Shown here: positions 37,862 to 50,231 of the stretch, one piece after another
Layout of the letters: each line of letters begins with the position of its first letter
Numbering within the stretch: position 1 is the first letter of the stretch
From: Syngnathus acus
Lineage: Eukaryota > Chordata > Actinopteri > Syngnathiformes > Syngnathidae
Direction: 5' to 3'
Length of the DNA: 64,000 bases
NCBI RefSeq assembly: GCF_901709675.1
Contig: NC_051094.1
Location: 8,426,501 to 8,490,500 of the forward strand
The notes under the pieces: generated by a model
Database searches by the model: none
Told to the model about the DNA's origin: nothing
What the model saw: the letters and a program-made list of their open reading frames with translations, nothing else
Translations under genes and position numbers: made by a program

Positions 37862-40046
37862 ATGTCTGCCCACTTGCTGGCCGTTCTGCTCGCCTTCACC
37901 TCCCTGTGTGCTGCGTCTGAACCGGACTGCAAGGAACTTGTTAAACCTCTGCAATTGGACAACCACAGCCCTGTGAGTATTTAGGATTTAAATTAGAGCT
38001 TAATAGAATTAAAAATGTATTTTTGCTAGAGTGGTGTTTCTATACCACTATAATAATGGGGTCAATAAAGGTCATTAGTAAGGAGAAACACTGTGGCTAA
38101 TTAGTAAAACAATTTGCTTTAATGATCTTTGGAATGTAGGAACAATTTGAGAGAAACACCAAAAGTTAAAGTCAGTTGACTCAAAAAAATAACATTCCCA
38201 TTGGAAATAATAAAAGGTGAATTAAATTGCTGCTAGCTCAAACTGTGCCCATTACATAATCCTTTTAAGTAACATTTGCCACACCAGTTATGCAAACTAA
38301 AACATAGTCAAACTACTCACCCTTCAAAGATGATCATGATGATGATGACAACGATGTTGATGGCAATAATAATGATGATCATGATGATGATGACCATGAT
38401 GATGATGACATCACATTATTCAACCTGCACCCAAAAATACGTTTGGTAATAGCAATAAGCAATCGTTTGGCTCAGTATGCGGTCTTTATGTTGGGCATCA
38501 GATCTTCGGAAAATGGATTCTTCACGTGAGCTCATGGGATGAGCCAGGCCTAAAGAGTGACCTGACGGCAGCAAACAGCTCATGGATTGAATTGTCACCA
38601 TCTTCCCAGAGTGGGACCATCTCCCTCTACTGGGCTGACCGTCTGTAAGGGGACGAGCACTCGTCTGAGCTTTTGCTTCCAAACTGAACAATCGTCACCA
38701 CCTCTTCTTTGTATTTGGCCTTACACAGGAACGACAACAAATGTCTTCAGGGCTCCGCTGATGTCACCGTGTCCGGAATGACCAGCCACGCCACCTGTAC
38801 GCATCCTTTCATATCTACTTGAATTTATCGTCTTTGCTGTTGCATCCAGTAGCATCGGGAGTATTCAAGTCATTGAATTAAAAAAAAAAAAGGTTTGCCT
38901 ATGGAGGCCACAAGATGGTGGCAAATCATTATGTGAGGCTCGACCTCATTAAAACATAGGTCGTTGTCCCCAAGATGCCACAAGGTGGCAGCAAAATAAT
39001 ACTTTCTTTGATTTGTCCTGCAAAAACAGCAAATAGGTGAGTTAGAATAGGTTCCTGACTGTATTCTTTTTTATGTCTACACAGTAAACATCAACAACCA
39101 TACTTCCTATCATGAGGCCAAATATTACGCAACCTGTTCCGACTGCCTCCTTTCCGAAGACACCACCCTCGTTCCAGATGGCAAATCTAAGGGCCGATAC
39201 CTTTTCCTCTTCAGTACGTGTTTTACCAATGAATTATCACTTATTGCTGCAGAAAAGTGAATATGTAAACCCGATACAACATGTCTTTTATAAAATACTA
39301 CAACCTCATGATTATTTTACCCTTTTAATACAATGTAAATTTTCATCTAAATGTCCTCTGTAAATATGTTTTTTTTTCTTATTTCTTTCTTATGTTTATA
39401 TATTTAATAACGTTTTTTATGCTTACTTTTAAAGAACAGCACTTTTTTAAATGCAGTTTAGTTGTATTTAACTTTAAAGTTCAGCAAGATATATTTTCAC
39501 ATTTATTAAATATATATAATAAATGTGCAAATATATCTAAAAGTATACAAAAAAGTATCTATAAAAGTTAACATTTCAAAACTATTTGTTTTTAATCACG
39601 TGTACAATTTATGTTAATTTTTTATGTGCAATACATTTCAGTTGAATCTATTTTTAAGAACAGTTCAATTTTGTTATATTAATGGTCAAACTATGCATCA
39701 TTTTAAAATAATGCAGATTATTTTTAGGAATGAAACATCTGCCTTGTTTTTGATGAATACCTTCTGTAACTGTGTTCTAACTCAAATTGTATTCGTCTTA
39801 TTGCTTTTCAAAGCCCGAACCGGTAAACTGGAGCCAGCCGAGTTGGAGACCTTCAAGAAACAAGCCGTGTGTCTTAATTTCCCCCCAGAATACTACTTTC
39901 TGGACTCGGGTGAGTTTTTCACTTTCCCTTTTTATATACGTATATCTATATATCAGGCATCATTGCTCGCTGGTCTTGTTTCAGATGTGTGTCCAGATGA
40001 AAGGAAGACCAACGAGGAAGAAGAGCCAACTGGTTCCTCAAAGTAG
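37862..40046 (+). CDS. Secreted orosomucoid/PSTBP-like lipocalin, copy C; 6 exons, 202 aa
   Basis: Probable plasma ligand-binding lipocalin of the same family as its neighbours. Exons: 37862-37972, 38502-38644, 38729-38796, 39085-39213, 39814-39909, 39985-40046; phases 0-2-1-1-1, total 609 nt. Residues 1-18 form a signal peptide (MSAHLLAVLLAFTSLCAA). The mature protein begins PDCKELVKP, and the GKW lipocalin motif (GKWILHV) starts at residue 40. CSDC corresponds to CPDC of copies A/B, followed by FKKQAVCLNF and DVCPDE. Sequons include NHS, NSS and NHT. The C-terminus is extended and acidic (NEEEEPTGSSK) compared with A and D. Intron 4 (39214-39813) is very AT-rich. A polyadenylation signal aataaa follows at 40201-40206. 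Divergently oriented from copy B, 1.1 kb start to start. Confidence 0.75.
38335..38412. repeat. GATGAT-rich trinucleotide repeat in lipocalin C intron 1
   Basis: An irregular array of gat/gac/cat units (gatgatcatgatgatgatga and variants) lies about 90 bases before exon 2. Confidence 0.8.
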
Positions 40047-40200
40047 ATGGTGGCACATAGACAGCAAGACAAATATGCCCTGCAAAACCTACTAAATGTT
40101 CATATGTAACCTTGTGCAATGGAATAACCTTATAGACATGTAAAACTTGATGCAGGTCTGAAGTCTTAGTTTGTTCGAGAACACTGGTTAGCTGTAGGTG

Positions 40201-40206
40201 AATAAA
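40201..40206 (+). terminator. Polyadenylation signal of lipocalin C
   Basis: aataaa 155 bases after the copy C stop codon, the first canonical signal on this strand. Confidence 0.55.
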
Positions 40207-40579
40207 CTGCTGCAATTCTCCTCCTTGCAGTTCTGTCTCGAACCCTTTACATAGAAAAAATGACAGTTCTTTTCAAGGAATGGCGGCAAAAACAAAGTTG
40301 CCTGGTAACTTATTTGTACTGTCAAGGCAACATTGTCAATGCAATACAAATGCTCTGCGGGAAAACAACCTTCGTTGCACAAGAGGAACGATTTTTCCCG
40401 TTAATCCAAAAAGGAGTCGTGGCGCTTTGCCCAGAGGCCATTCAAGGCCGACAGAGGACCTTTGAAATGCTTATTCAGTGCTCGGTAAAAGCAGGTCTCA
40501 GCGTGATTATTCACAGGGTTTTTTGGGGGTGTGTGTGTGTGTGTGTGTGCGTTGAACGCATCCTTTGTTTCCTTCGTAC

Positions 40580-40671
40580 GAAGTAAACGTTTGCAAACCA
40601 TTTTTGACTCTTGGAGAGCCCAGAGTGATCAGCGTTAGGCCCGAACGCAGTTAGAGGACGACAGTGAGACC
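40580..40671 (+). promoter_or_regulatory. Lipocalin D proximal promoter with FOXA/C/EBP-like palindrome
   Basis: A perfect 10-base palindrome gtttgcaaac at 40589-40598, ~75 bases before the start codon, resembles FOXA (tgtttgc-like) and C/EBP (ttgcaaa) sites used by liver genes. No clear TATA box is visible. A (GT)n run lies upstream at 40530-40549. Confidence 0.3.
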
Positions 40672-41883
40672 ATGACTTGGCCTACGTTTCATTTTTTGTT
40701 AGCTCTCACCGCACTTTGTGGGGCTTCTGCACCGGACTGTCAGGACCTGGTCCAACCTTTCATCCCAGAGGACCCGCAACAGGTAAATTGGGCTTTATAT
40801 TAATTTCAGTGGATTTTGTTTTGGTTAAAAGTACTTGGATCAAGTTAACGTTGAGAAACAAGGTAATAATATTATTTTGGTTTGACTGATATTTGTTTTT
40901 AAATGGGTTTACTACACTGCATTGTTTAAAAAAAAAAAGCAAACTTCAACAATTCTAATGAACAAACAGTATTGTTATAAACATAGTGTCAATTAATACT
41001 AGACCATAAAAAACAAGTGTTTTTGGGACTAGAACAATAATTGAAGTTAGACCAAGATTAGTTAACGCTACAAAGCAAGCAAGTTGCTTAAACGAGATAA
41101 CTTCTGTGAAATACAGAAAAGCCAATTTTCACAACACCAAAACTTTAAAAAAAAAAAAATGGAATTGCTCAACTTCAAATGTTATCCAAGTTTGTTGCCT
41201 TGAAATTTTTTGTTCACCCAACATTGTTTTTACAATATAAGCAGTATTGTCTTGATATGTATCTCATATCTGAATGTGTACCAAATGCTACAGTATACAT
41301 AGATTTGACTAGTTTATGTGCTGCAGGTTTTTGGCAAATGGGTGTATGCCATGGGAGCTGGTGACCCCCTGCCATACCACCTTGCGTTAGGGTCTTGGAA
41401 AAGCTCCTGGATAGATTTATCCCCAACGTCAGACAGTCACATTGTGACAATGCGATGGGGCGATCGCACTCTGTAAGTTGCTTGATGCAGTTGGACTACA
41501 ATGGAATATAAACTGCAAGCTGGAATATAATGATGTTGTCTCACAGAAGCGGTTGCAGTTTTGGTGAAGTCAACATGACAGTTGCTGATCTCACCACCAC
41601 ATTTCGCAGTAAGTGTAGAAAATAAATACAGACATTACAAAATGAACACCTGCAATACATTCATATTGAATCATTTACTCCTGTATTTTTATCTTTGTAT
41701 ATATGAGACATTTTACATTCTATTTGTGTATACTGTGACCAAAATGTGCACATTTTCCAAAGAATACCTAGCCGACCACAAAGGTCACCTCGTGAGGACA
41801 TGCTCCGACTGTCTCCTGTGGACAGACACCTTCCGAAATCGTGATGTCACTGGCAGATTCATTCTACAGTTCAGTAAGCGAGC

Positions 41884-41921
<38 letters not shown>

Positions 41922-42214
41922 AAGTCAATGTGACTTTTAAAATAAATATTAATAACAATCAGCACGGAGTGGAGCAATTGATCCCAATGATGTCGAAGTG
42001 TTCAAAAAGCAACTTGGCTGTCTGAACTTCCCAGAGGACTACTATAAATATGACGGAATTTCAGGTGAGACTTTTAGTTGAGTTGAATACTGAATGAAGT
42101 TGCCACTCGCTTCAAAAGGGAATGTGCGTGGTGGTCATTGCTCCTATTTATTTTGTCTTTATCTGTCTTCCTTCTCCAGAGCTGTGTTCTGATGACAAGC
42201 CAAGTACAGAGTGA
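40672..42214 (+). CDS. Secreted orosomucoid/PSTBP-like lipocalin, copy D; 6 exons, 188 aa
   Basis: Probable plasma ligand-binding lipocalin. Exons: 40672-40782, 41327-41472, 41547-41608, 41763-41873, 41963-42064, 42180-42214; phases 0-2-1-1-1, total 567 nt. Residues 1-20 are a signal peptide (MTWPTFHFLLALTALCGASA), followed by PDCQDLVQP. The GKW motif (FGKWVYAMG) starts at residue 39. CSDC, FKKQLGCLNF and ELCSDD provide the family cysteines. Only one clear sequon (NMT) is seen, far fewer than in copy A. The protein is closest in layout to copy C (same first-exon length, CSDC form), so C and D are likely a tandem pair parallel to the A/B pair. Intron 4 holds a CT microsatellite (41886-41917). 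The polyadenylation signal aataaa is at 42352-42357. Confidence 0.75.
41886..41917 (+). repeat. (CT)n microsatellite in lipocalin D intron 4
   Basis: Sixteen CT units directly follow the exon 4 donor region (exon ends 41873). The run is on the same (coding) strand orientation as the longer CT tracts at the promoters of copies A and B. Confidence 0.9.
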
Positions 42215-42351
42215 GACACTTTGAGAAGGAAAGAAACACATGCAGTATCGATAATTTAGTTGTAATTAATCTTTGTAGACCATAGGGCGTATTTTCTGCC
42301 AGGACAACCATGTGATTTTGCCCAGCCCAAAATGTATAGAAAATAGAAGAA

Positions 42352-42398
42352 AATAAATCATGTATTCCACCATTTAAAAGGTGATGGCAATTTTATTT
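42352..42398. terminator. Facing polyadenylation signals of lipocalin D (+) and f2r (-)
   Basis: aataaa on the plus strand at 42352-42357 serves lipocalin D. tttatt at 42393-42398 is aataaa on the minus strand, 158 bases past the f2r stop. The two transcripts would end within tens of bases of each other or overlap. Confidence 0.5.
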
Positions 42399-42555
42399 TA
42401 CATTGTACTTATATATACACTGTGGCAAACCACACTAATAAATGACCTGGCTGTCGATTCAAGATGAGCATGGTCAATAATTCATTTTTTTGTTTTCAAT
42501 CAGAAATGCAAATACATTTTCTAGATTGATTTGTTGAACTGTGTAAATGACAGAC

Positions 42556-44363
42556 CTAAATGCTATGCACCTTGTTGTCCAATTTACAATACTGGCCCGC
42601 TGACAAACTTTGAACAACCTCCATTTTGCATGACTTGCTGCTGTCCCTCTGCCCGCTGATTCTGGTGCTCTGCGTATGCGAGCTGCTCGGAGTCTGATGC
42701 GGACGCTGGCATCCAAACAGCGCCACCACCCGTTTCCTACACTGAGATGAGCCAAAGTAGTAGATGAGCGGGTCCAGGCAGCAGCTAAGGCTCCCTGCGC
42801 ACATGGCGAGCAGGTAGGCCCGGTAGGAGGTGTCGCTGGACTTGTTGATTCCGATGTAGTGGACCATTAGAATGATGTTAGCTGGGGTGAAGCAGACCAC
42901 AAAGACGACCAGCACAACCGCAGCCATCACCACCGCTCGAGTCTTTTTGGAACGGTTCTCCACGTTGGAGGCCGCCAAGGCCCGGATGATGCGCACGTAG
43001 CAAACCACCGTGAAGACGAGCGGGACAAAGAAGAACACGCAGCAGTAGATGGTGAAGAAGTAGCGATAATAGGATTTCAGTTTTTTAGAATCTTGCACGT
43101 CGTGGCAGGTGGTGATGTCCAGTTGGGGCAAGTATGCGGTCTGACCCAAGGCCAAGAGAGGCGCTACTCCCATGAGGGCCAGCAGCCACATGGCGGCGCA
43201 CACGGCCCACGCGGTCCGACGGCTGCGCCAGGTCAGCGAGTTCATGGGGTAGACCACGGCCAGAAAGCGGTCAATGGCGATGCAAGCCATGAGCAGGACC
43301 GAGCAGTACATGTTGCAGTAGAAGGCCGCCGTCACGATCCTGCACATCAACGGGCCGTAAATCCAGTTGTTGCCGTGGTAATGGTAGGCTATCTTGAAAG
43401 GGAGGAGCAGGCCAAAGAGCAGGTCAGCACATGCCAGATTCAGCATGTAGATGATGGCGGGCTTTCTAGGACGGACGGGGTGCACAAATATCACTGCGGC
43501 CACAAGGTTGAGTGGCACGCTGATGATGAAGACAAAGATGTAGACCGTCGGGACGAAGGTGGTGGCCAGGCAGCTGCGCAGGAACCGCTTGGCCTCCTCC
43601 GAGACAAGGTAGTGGCTGTGAGGATGACGATGTGAGCCACGGTATAGTCTCACATGCTCAGGCTGGGAACCAGAGCCGGAACCGGTGTCATCGCCGAGGC
43701 CGTCAAGCATGGACGGACCCATGTAGTCCTTAGCATCGCCAGAGAAGGTCCGCGGGTATAACCCTGAGGCTTCCATGACAGGAAAATGTTTTTACATTAT
43801 ACTATTTGGCAGCCTGTCACATCTTTTTTGTTTTATGCTAATATTTGGGTTTCAGATCAAATGAATACGAGACAAAAGCTCATAAATCTTAATGCTGGTG
43901 TTTACATCTAGATGCATTGAACAACTCGGGACGCAACACCTTTTTGAAGTCAAAAGATAATGTTCATTTTTAGTCCTGACCGCACTGAATACTCTATTTT
44001 AATTGTTGTTAATGGATAAGACTTGAAGACATCTAGTTCTCTTTGTAGCCAAATAAGGGGTAAAGAAAAGAAAACATTAAACAGCATTATCTTTGGTTAA
44101 GACAGATAAGTTGTTCAATTTGATGCAAGTGTAACTATTATTGTAGTCCGAAAATTATATGGTACATATGTACACAACATGGCATTGTAATATTTGCAGA
44201 AATCGTACACCAAGCAGGAATACAGACAGTCAGGTTCTTTCTGAAATAAAAAATAAAAAAATTCAAACTTACCATTGCGGGTGCTGAGTGCTGAGCTGTG
44301 AAGTGAAAACATCACCAACAGCCAAACAGATGTCTGACCTGTGGCTGTACTGCCTTGAAGCAT
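42556..44363 (-). CDS. f2r: Proteinase-activated receptor 1 (thrombin receptor, F2R), 2 exons, 434 aa
   Basis: Class A GPCR at the plasma membrane, activated when thrombin cuts its N-terminus and exposes a tethered ligand. Exon 1 is 44273-44363 (signal peptide, residues 1-30, MLQGSTATGQTSVWLLVMFS...), exon 2 is 42556-43769; total 1305 nt. An in-frame upstream ATG at 44408 exists, but the start at 44363 gives a better signal peptide. The putative cleavage site is LYPR|TFSGDAKDYMG (R37/T38), followed by an acidic hirudin-like stretch. Seven hydrophobic segments are visible, with the ECL2 signature ITTCHDV, DRF at the end of TM3, CFTPAN in TM6 and DPLIYY in TM7, all as in PAR1. The Ser/Thr-rich tail ends YCKLDNKVHSI. 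It has the same orientation and position next to iqgap2 as in human 5q13. Confidence 0.92.
43770..44272 (-). other. f2r: f2r intron
   Basis: Single intron of 503 bases separating the signal-peptide exon from the receptor exon, the standard two-exon layout of PAR genes. The donor is gtaagt and the acceptor reads tcatggaag. Nothing else is seen in it. Confidence 0.8.
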
Positions 44364-45012
44364 TTTGAAGGTAACGTTACAAGTACAGTTTATCAGGACT
44401 GGTGACAAGTGTGTTTTAATATAGTTCAGTCAGGGGGCTGGCGTAGCTCTTTTGACTCCTCCCCAATAATCCCCTAGTAAGAAATTGAACACGACAATCT
44501 CACGTTGGCCTTTTTTTTTTAGGAATTATTTGAAATTTTATTTTAAATTAAAATTAATTTGATCTTAAATACAATTGTAGAATTGTGGGGAGAAAAATAA
44601 TTTATTTCTCACTGAACATCAAAATCACAAAATTACATATTAAAAATACACTAGTTGCAGCATTTAAAATTTTTATTAATTAAAATATGCTTTGATGTTT
44701 TGATTAAAAAGGCACTGGTGAACTTCAACATTTCAACAAGCCAAGAGAGGGGCGACCTTTTGAGATAACTGCTTAAGCAGCATACAAGGGACAACAAAAC
44801 AATAGTGTTTCTCTAACAAAGAAAATGAGAATACCTTTCTAATTAAAATACATTCAATCTTGCTCTCCCAAAAAAAGAAATAAACAGCTTCATTAAATTA
44901 TTTGGAGAGAAAAAAAAAATAGTATTACTTGTACATTTTCTGACAACCTTGATTTTGATGAACAAACTGAATGCTGTCATAAGGCACAATTTCCTAGCTT
45001 CCCTATTTTCAT
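44364..45012 (-). other. f2r upstream region / iqgap2 3' flank
   Basis: AT-rich spacer between the f2r start and the iqgap2 stop, both on the minus strand. It must contain the f2r promoter and the iqgap2 3'UTR; a minus-strand aataaa (tttatt, 44601-44606) is a candidate iqgap2 polyadenylation signal. No further gene is seen. Confidence 0.5.
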
Positions 45013-48000
45013 TCATTTTCCATAGAACTTTTTATTTAGGAGGAAGATGAGCAAGTTCACGTTTACTTTAGCTTTGTCGAACATCTTCATAACAGCCACG
45101 CCTTCGTATTGTAGCTGCAGAAGGTCCTAGAGGCCGAATGACACCACAAAACAGAAATGACTGCATTAAAATACATAAAATGCAGATTCTTCCTCACACT
45201 ATGCAAAGAACAACAAAAGTCATTGTGTGTGGTGGGAATATGACATCAATTACCTGGAAATGAAGCTGAACTTTTTCCATCTCCACACCCATAAACTTGG
45301 CTTTCACCTCAAAATTCCCAACTTCCTCAGTTGGTAAAATTTCAAACGTGACATTTTTGAACCTGGCACACAAAAGACAACAGATTAAAAAAGAATTGCA
45401 GGTAACGACTAATCTGCCATCTAGTGGTCTCTATGTCAATGGCATTGATAGTTGCATTATTTGTATTAATAAATAATTTTCAGCTAATTTATGTAACCTT
45501 GGATAATTACCCACAGTGCATTGGAAATCATTAAACGACTCCACTCACTGGTTGATCAGAAGCCCTTCGATCTCCAGAATGACTCCTTTCTCATGTAGCC
45601 TTGCGCCGGTGTACTTCAAGGATTGTGGCTTCCCTTTTTTGCTGCCCTTTTCGTCTTTGTCCACTTTGATGGATCTGCGTGAATTCCTAGCCACAGCCCA
45701 CAGTGAAGCATGAGCAGTGTAACCCACCACAACCGTGCAGGACATACATGCAGATCGTCACACTCACTTGCGGTTCAGGTTGTCCAGGCATGTCTTGATG
45801 TAGGTGTCATAATAATTCATCTGCTCCTGGTAGAAGGTTGTTTTCGAATTGAGCGCCACGAGCGTCTGCTGGAGCTTACCGAGATCGGCCTTCCTCCTTT
45901 GTCGGTAGCGTCTTTGGCAGCATATATCCTGACAATCACAATTAGGTAGACAAGTTGAAAGGCCAAGTAACACTTGAGTGACTACAGCCTATGCTTACGC
46001 ACCTTAGCAATGTCACTGATGATGTCTTGATATTTATTTGTGTCAGTGACAAGGTTGGCCTGCTCCAAGTTACGAAGATTCCGCAGGATCTTGCGCTTCT
46101 TCTGCTCAAGGGGGAGCTGGCTGTCCTCCAGGAGGGCAGGGCTGCTCTTTAGACCGTCGGGGGTCTGAGCGTCCTGGACCACCCGCCACACAGCTATCTT
46201 GGCATGCTCCGACTCCTGTGGATACAAAGTTCAAACATTACAGTATTAAAAAAAAAAAAAAACAGATGGGCAGACAAACAAAAATAATAGCACAAAAATA
46301 ACATTTAGCAAAGTACGAAAATGTCACCTGAGGCACTGTGGCTGGGGTCTCTAAAATTTCAGACAATGTCTCTCCGGGTTGAATTCGGATCACATCTACT
46401 ATTAGTTTCTTTGTCCTACAAAGACAAAAGCAGAGAATTATAACGTGCAAAAAAAAGCACATGCTTGAGGAAGCCAACAAATAATTTTTATACATATTAA
46501 TTTGCCTTTTATAAGGTGTATGGTATTGTAGGATACTGAAATTCGTAGATGAAATACAATGTTTTTGAGTCCCTTGAAAAAGACTTGTGTGGAAAAAAAG
46601 TGTCAACCACTACATATGGATGCCACATATGGAAGCATACGTCTCAAGGTTGGGATGAAATCATCTTTCTAATTCAGCACGTTACACACAGAAGGATGCA
46701 TGTTCATAGGGAAGATAACTGCCGCTGGCAAGCGTCTTCCTGTTTGGACAGGAAATGATTCAAGTGCAGGAAAGACAAAGTTGGGTCACGAGGCGATAAC
46801 AGGACAGGGGCGGGGAAATAAATAAATAAATAAATAAAAATTCTGTATATGCGGAATAAGGGTCAAAGATAGCACAACACTACGTTGTAGCTTCATTCTG
46901 TCCATGGAGTATCAAAAGAGTCATCTAGAGCCACAGTTTCAGGCACACAAGTATTGGGACACTTGGCCAGTAAGGGTACAAAGAAGAACAAATGAAAGGA
47001 AATATGGGCTTGGTCCCTGCTTTCAGTTTTAACAGCCTTCAGTCTTCTTTGAAGGCTTTCTACAAGATGTTGGCGTGAGTGCGTATGTGGCTCTCAAGTT
47101 GTTCTGTGACATCATCATTCTACTACATGCTTTTCTTTGTGCAATGGCAAATAGTCATACTTGAACAGAAAAGGATTTGCCTCACCCCAAAAATCAACCC
47201 ACAAAGAGCAAAAAAAAAAAAACTCACTTTGTCATAAGAGTCTTCAAGTCTTTGTCATCCCCTTCAAGTAGCTCAAACTTGCTGGTCAGGGTGAGGGAGA
47301 TCTCGGTCTTGGCCAGCTGGTTGAGGACACTATCCCTGTTGGTGTCATTGCTATGAACGGCTCCCTCACCTCATTTGAACAAGAACATGGAAAATAATTG
47401 ACATTGATATCTTTTAAAAGGAACCAAATGTATAGCATAAACATGGGCGGTACCAAGTAATGTCTCAACGTCAGGGACATCTCCCAAATCCTGCAGGAGC
47501 TCATGCAACAGGTCGTTGAGGTCTGGTGAGATGGCGTCCAGATGTTCCAAGAGGAGCTGCGATGATACAGATGTGAAAATGAGTTTAAGATCTCGACGCC
47601 AACAAAACGTCAACCTCAGTTTGACTTACTGAGTGCGTATTGATTATCTCCTCTATTGAGATATAGATAACAGGCTTGCTCAGGGTCACCATGTCTGAGT
47701 ATTCATCAATGTTGAACTTCTCCTCGGGTTCGGGGACATCGCAGGCCGACTGGAAAAACACCCTTAACGGAATTCAGAAATTATTTTATTTTAAGAACAG
47801 ATAAGGAGGATACATGTTGTGGATGCAAAATTGGTGCCAATCTGCCCAGATGAGTTCAGCATTAGCTAATTGCGCATCCTCACCGGAACTTCTCGTATGT
47901 CTGCGAGATGAAGTCGTTCATAGGAGTCATGTGCGCATTCTCGCCCTCAAACAGCTTGTTGGCGGCCGCATGCTGGAGCATCTTGGCCACAGATCCCAGG

Positions 48001-50179
48001 TTGCGTCGCTGATCCACATGGAGCTGCCCTCCCGCCGACAGGTCAATAATGTCGAATCCATCGGGAGCTACGATGGCAGGATTCATGTAACGGTAGTAAA
48101 GCAAGTTGCCAACTACCTGCAATGGAAAAGAAAGGCGACGTCACAGAAGTAACGTTTCACAGGAAATAAAGTGCACAACCTACCTTTAGCAGCTCATCTT
48201 CTGATGCATCCGGAAACTTTTCGTGGAGGCAGTTCCTCAGAACCTTGGCGACGTATCGCATGCCATAACTGCACGCAAAACAACAAGCGATGATGAGGAC
48301 TCAAAATTGTCCGCAGAAATAGAAATATTACAAATGGGTATCAATGAACTTGACAATGTTCTACCAAGGCCGTTTAAACATCAGCACCATCTAGTGGTAC
48401 ACTTGGACCTGTGTTTAGTACCGTACTTTGTACTGAAGGCAAAAAAGAAATAAAGTGTTTTCTGAATATTCGTAAGATTACTTCTCTCATATGAACATGA
48501 GAAAGTGAATAATCGACAATACCGTAACATGTACCTATTACTGTGTCCAAAGAATAAAGTGGGCAACAATAATAAACAGATAACATTCATCCAACAATGT
48601 AGTAACTGCAAAGGTTGTTTTGGCAAGTGAACATTGTCACGGAGGGCACAGACTGGACATTTCCCCGTGTCCAAACTTACGGAATATTATCCAGAGAGGA
48701 CACAATGGAGTTGAGGACTTTATCTGTTGCAGAGCGAAGTGCCAGACTGGAAGCCTCCAGCCTTTTGCGGACTTCCTCATGTGACATGGCCTGCTCCGGA
48801 GTCACTTCATAAGGCAATTTACTGAGACACAACAACATCAATACAGGCAGCAGTTAACATTTTATTGCATATTATGTTGTTTTGAATGGCTATCTGGTTT
48901 GTTCATGGACATCTGGCTAATCAGGGAAACTAATTTGCTTTCAATGATACAAGTTGGCAGTGCTTTCAACCAAAACGGTATGAAAGAGGCAAATTCCTGA
49001 AGGCCCATCGAATATTTCATATTTTGAGCAGACCCAGTATATTTCTGATTGATCCCATCAAAGCCATTCTGGGATAAATTTAGAATGTTGTTACCTGGCT
49101 TCTCCAGTGGCCGTCTCCAGCTGGTTGACCCAAGCTTTGTAAACATCTACCGGGTTGGTGTTGATGCCGAGATTTTTGTCATCAATGATGTCTTTGACCA
49201 CAGGAGCCAAAAGCTGCCGCAGAGAGTTGTGGCCCCGTGCTCCTCGGTTGAAGCTCACCACCATCTTGATGACTGTGGGATTTCCTGTCACAATGTCCTG
49301 AATTTGGTCAACCTTCGACCTGCGACACAGCAAGAAGAAAATCACAGTGGACCTGAACCATCTCTCAAGGCAACGACCTGAATTCAAAAGCGACTATCAC
49401 TTGAGTTGATACCCGATTTCTTCTTCAAGAGCAGTTTTGAAGAGTTTAAGCAGCAAATATTCTTCTCGCTGGTTGGAGGCATAGTTGTACAAGGTGAAGA
49501 TGACAGTGTCCATAAACTTTGTAGACTTGTTTTGGGGCATTTGGAAGATGAGCTTAGCCAAGTAGGACGGATTGGTCTGCAAGAAAAATAAAAAGCAGAG
49601 ACGTCGGACACGGTTGTCGTGTTTGGAGAATTGAGACGATGCTCAAATAAGAAAAGGTCGACCCGTTACCTGAAGGAGGTAAAAAAGATGTTGATAGGCC
49701 TCCAGTTTCTTCCGTTTTCCTTTACTTAGGCCTTTTATTCCCAGTTTGTCTGCTGTGGCCAGGTCATCATTACTTGCTTGATTTTTCATATTCTTCATTG
49801 TCTTATTATGAGTCACGACATCCTTTCAGCAGAAACGGAGACACGGTTGGTGAACGATCCACATAGGCCAAACCTGCACATACGTATAGAAGAGAGCTTT
49901 TGCCACCTGCAGCGTGATTCTGTTCTTCACCAGCAGTCCAATCTTGATGTCCATCAGGTTCAAATCTTGCTCCATCTGCTGGTTTGAGCGAATCCTGGTG
50001 ACCACTTCCTCCTTGAGCCGCGTCACTTCCTGTTCCTCCTGCAAATCCAAAGCGCTCTGCTGGAGCAAGTGGACAAACTTGCGCACGACTGATAGAGGCG
50101 GGTCTGTTCCCCCGGCTGTATTATTGTAAACAAGAGGGAGAGAAAGAAAAGCAATGAAATATCATAATATACAATATGT

Positions 50180-50231
<52 letters not shown>

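Noticed and set aside
43093-43635. 180-codon open frame on the plus strand
   Set aside because: Antisense shadow of the f2r receptor exon; codon content follows the GC-rich receptor sequence.
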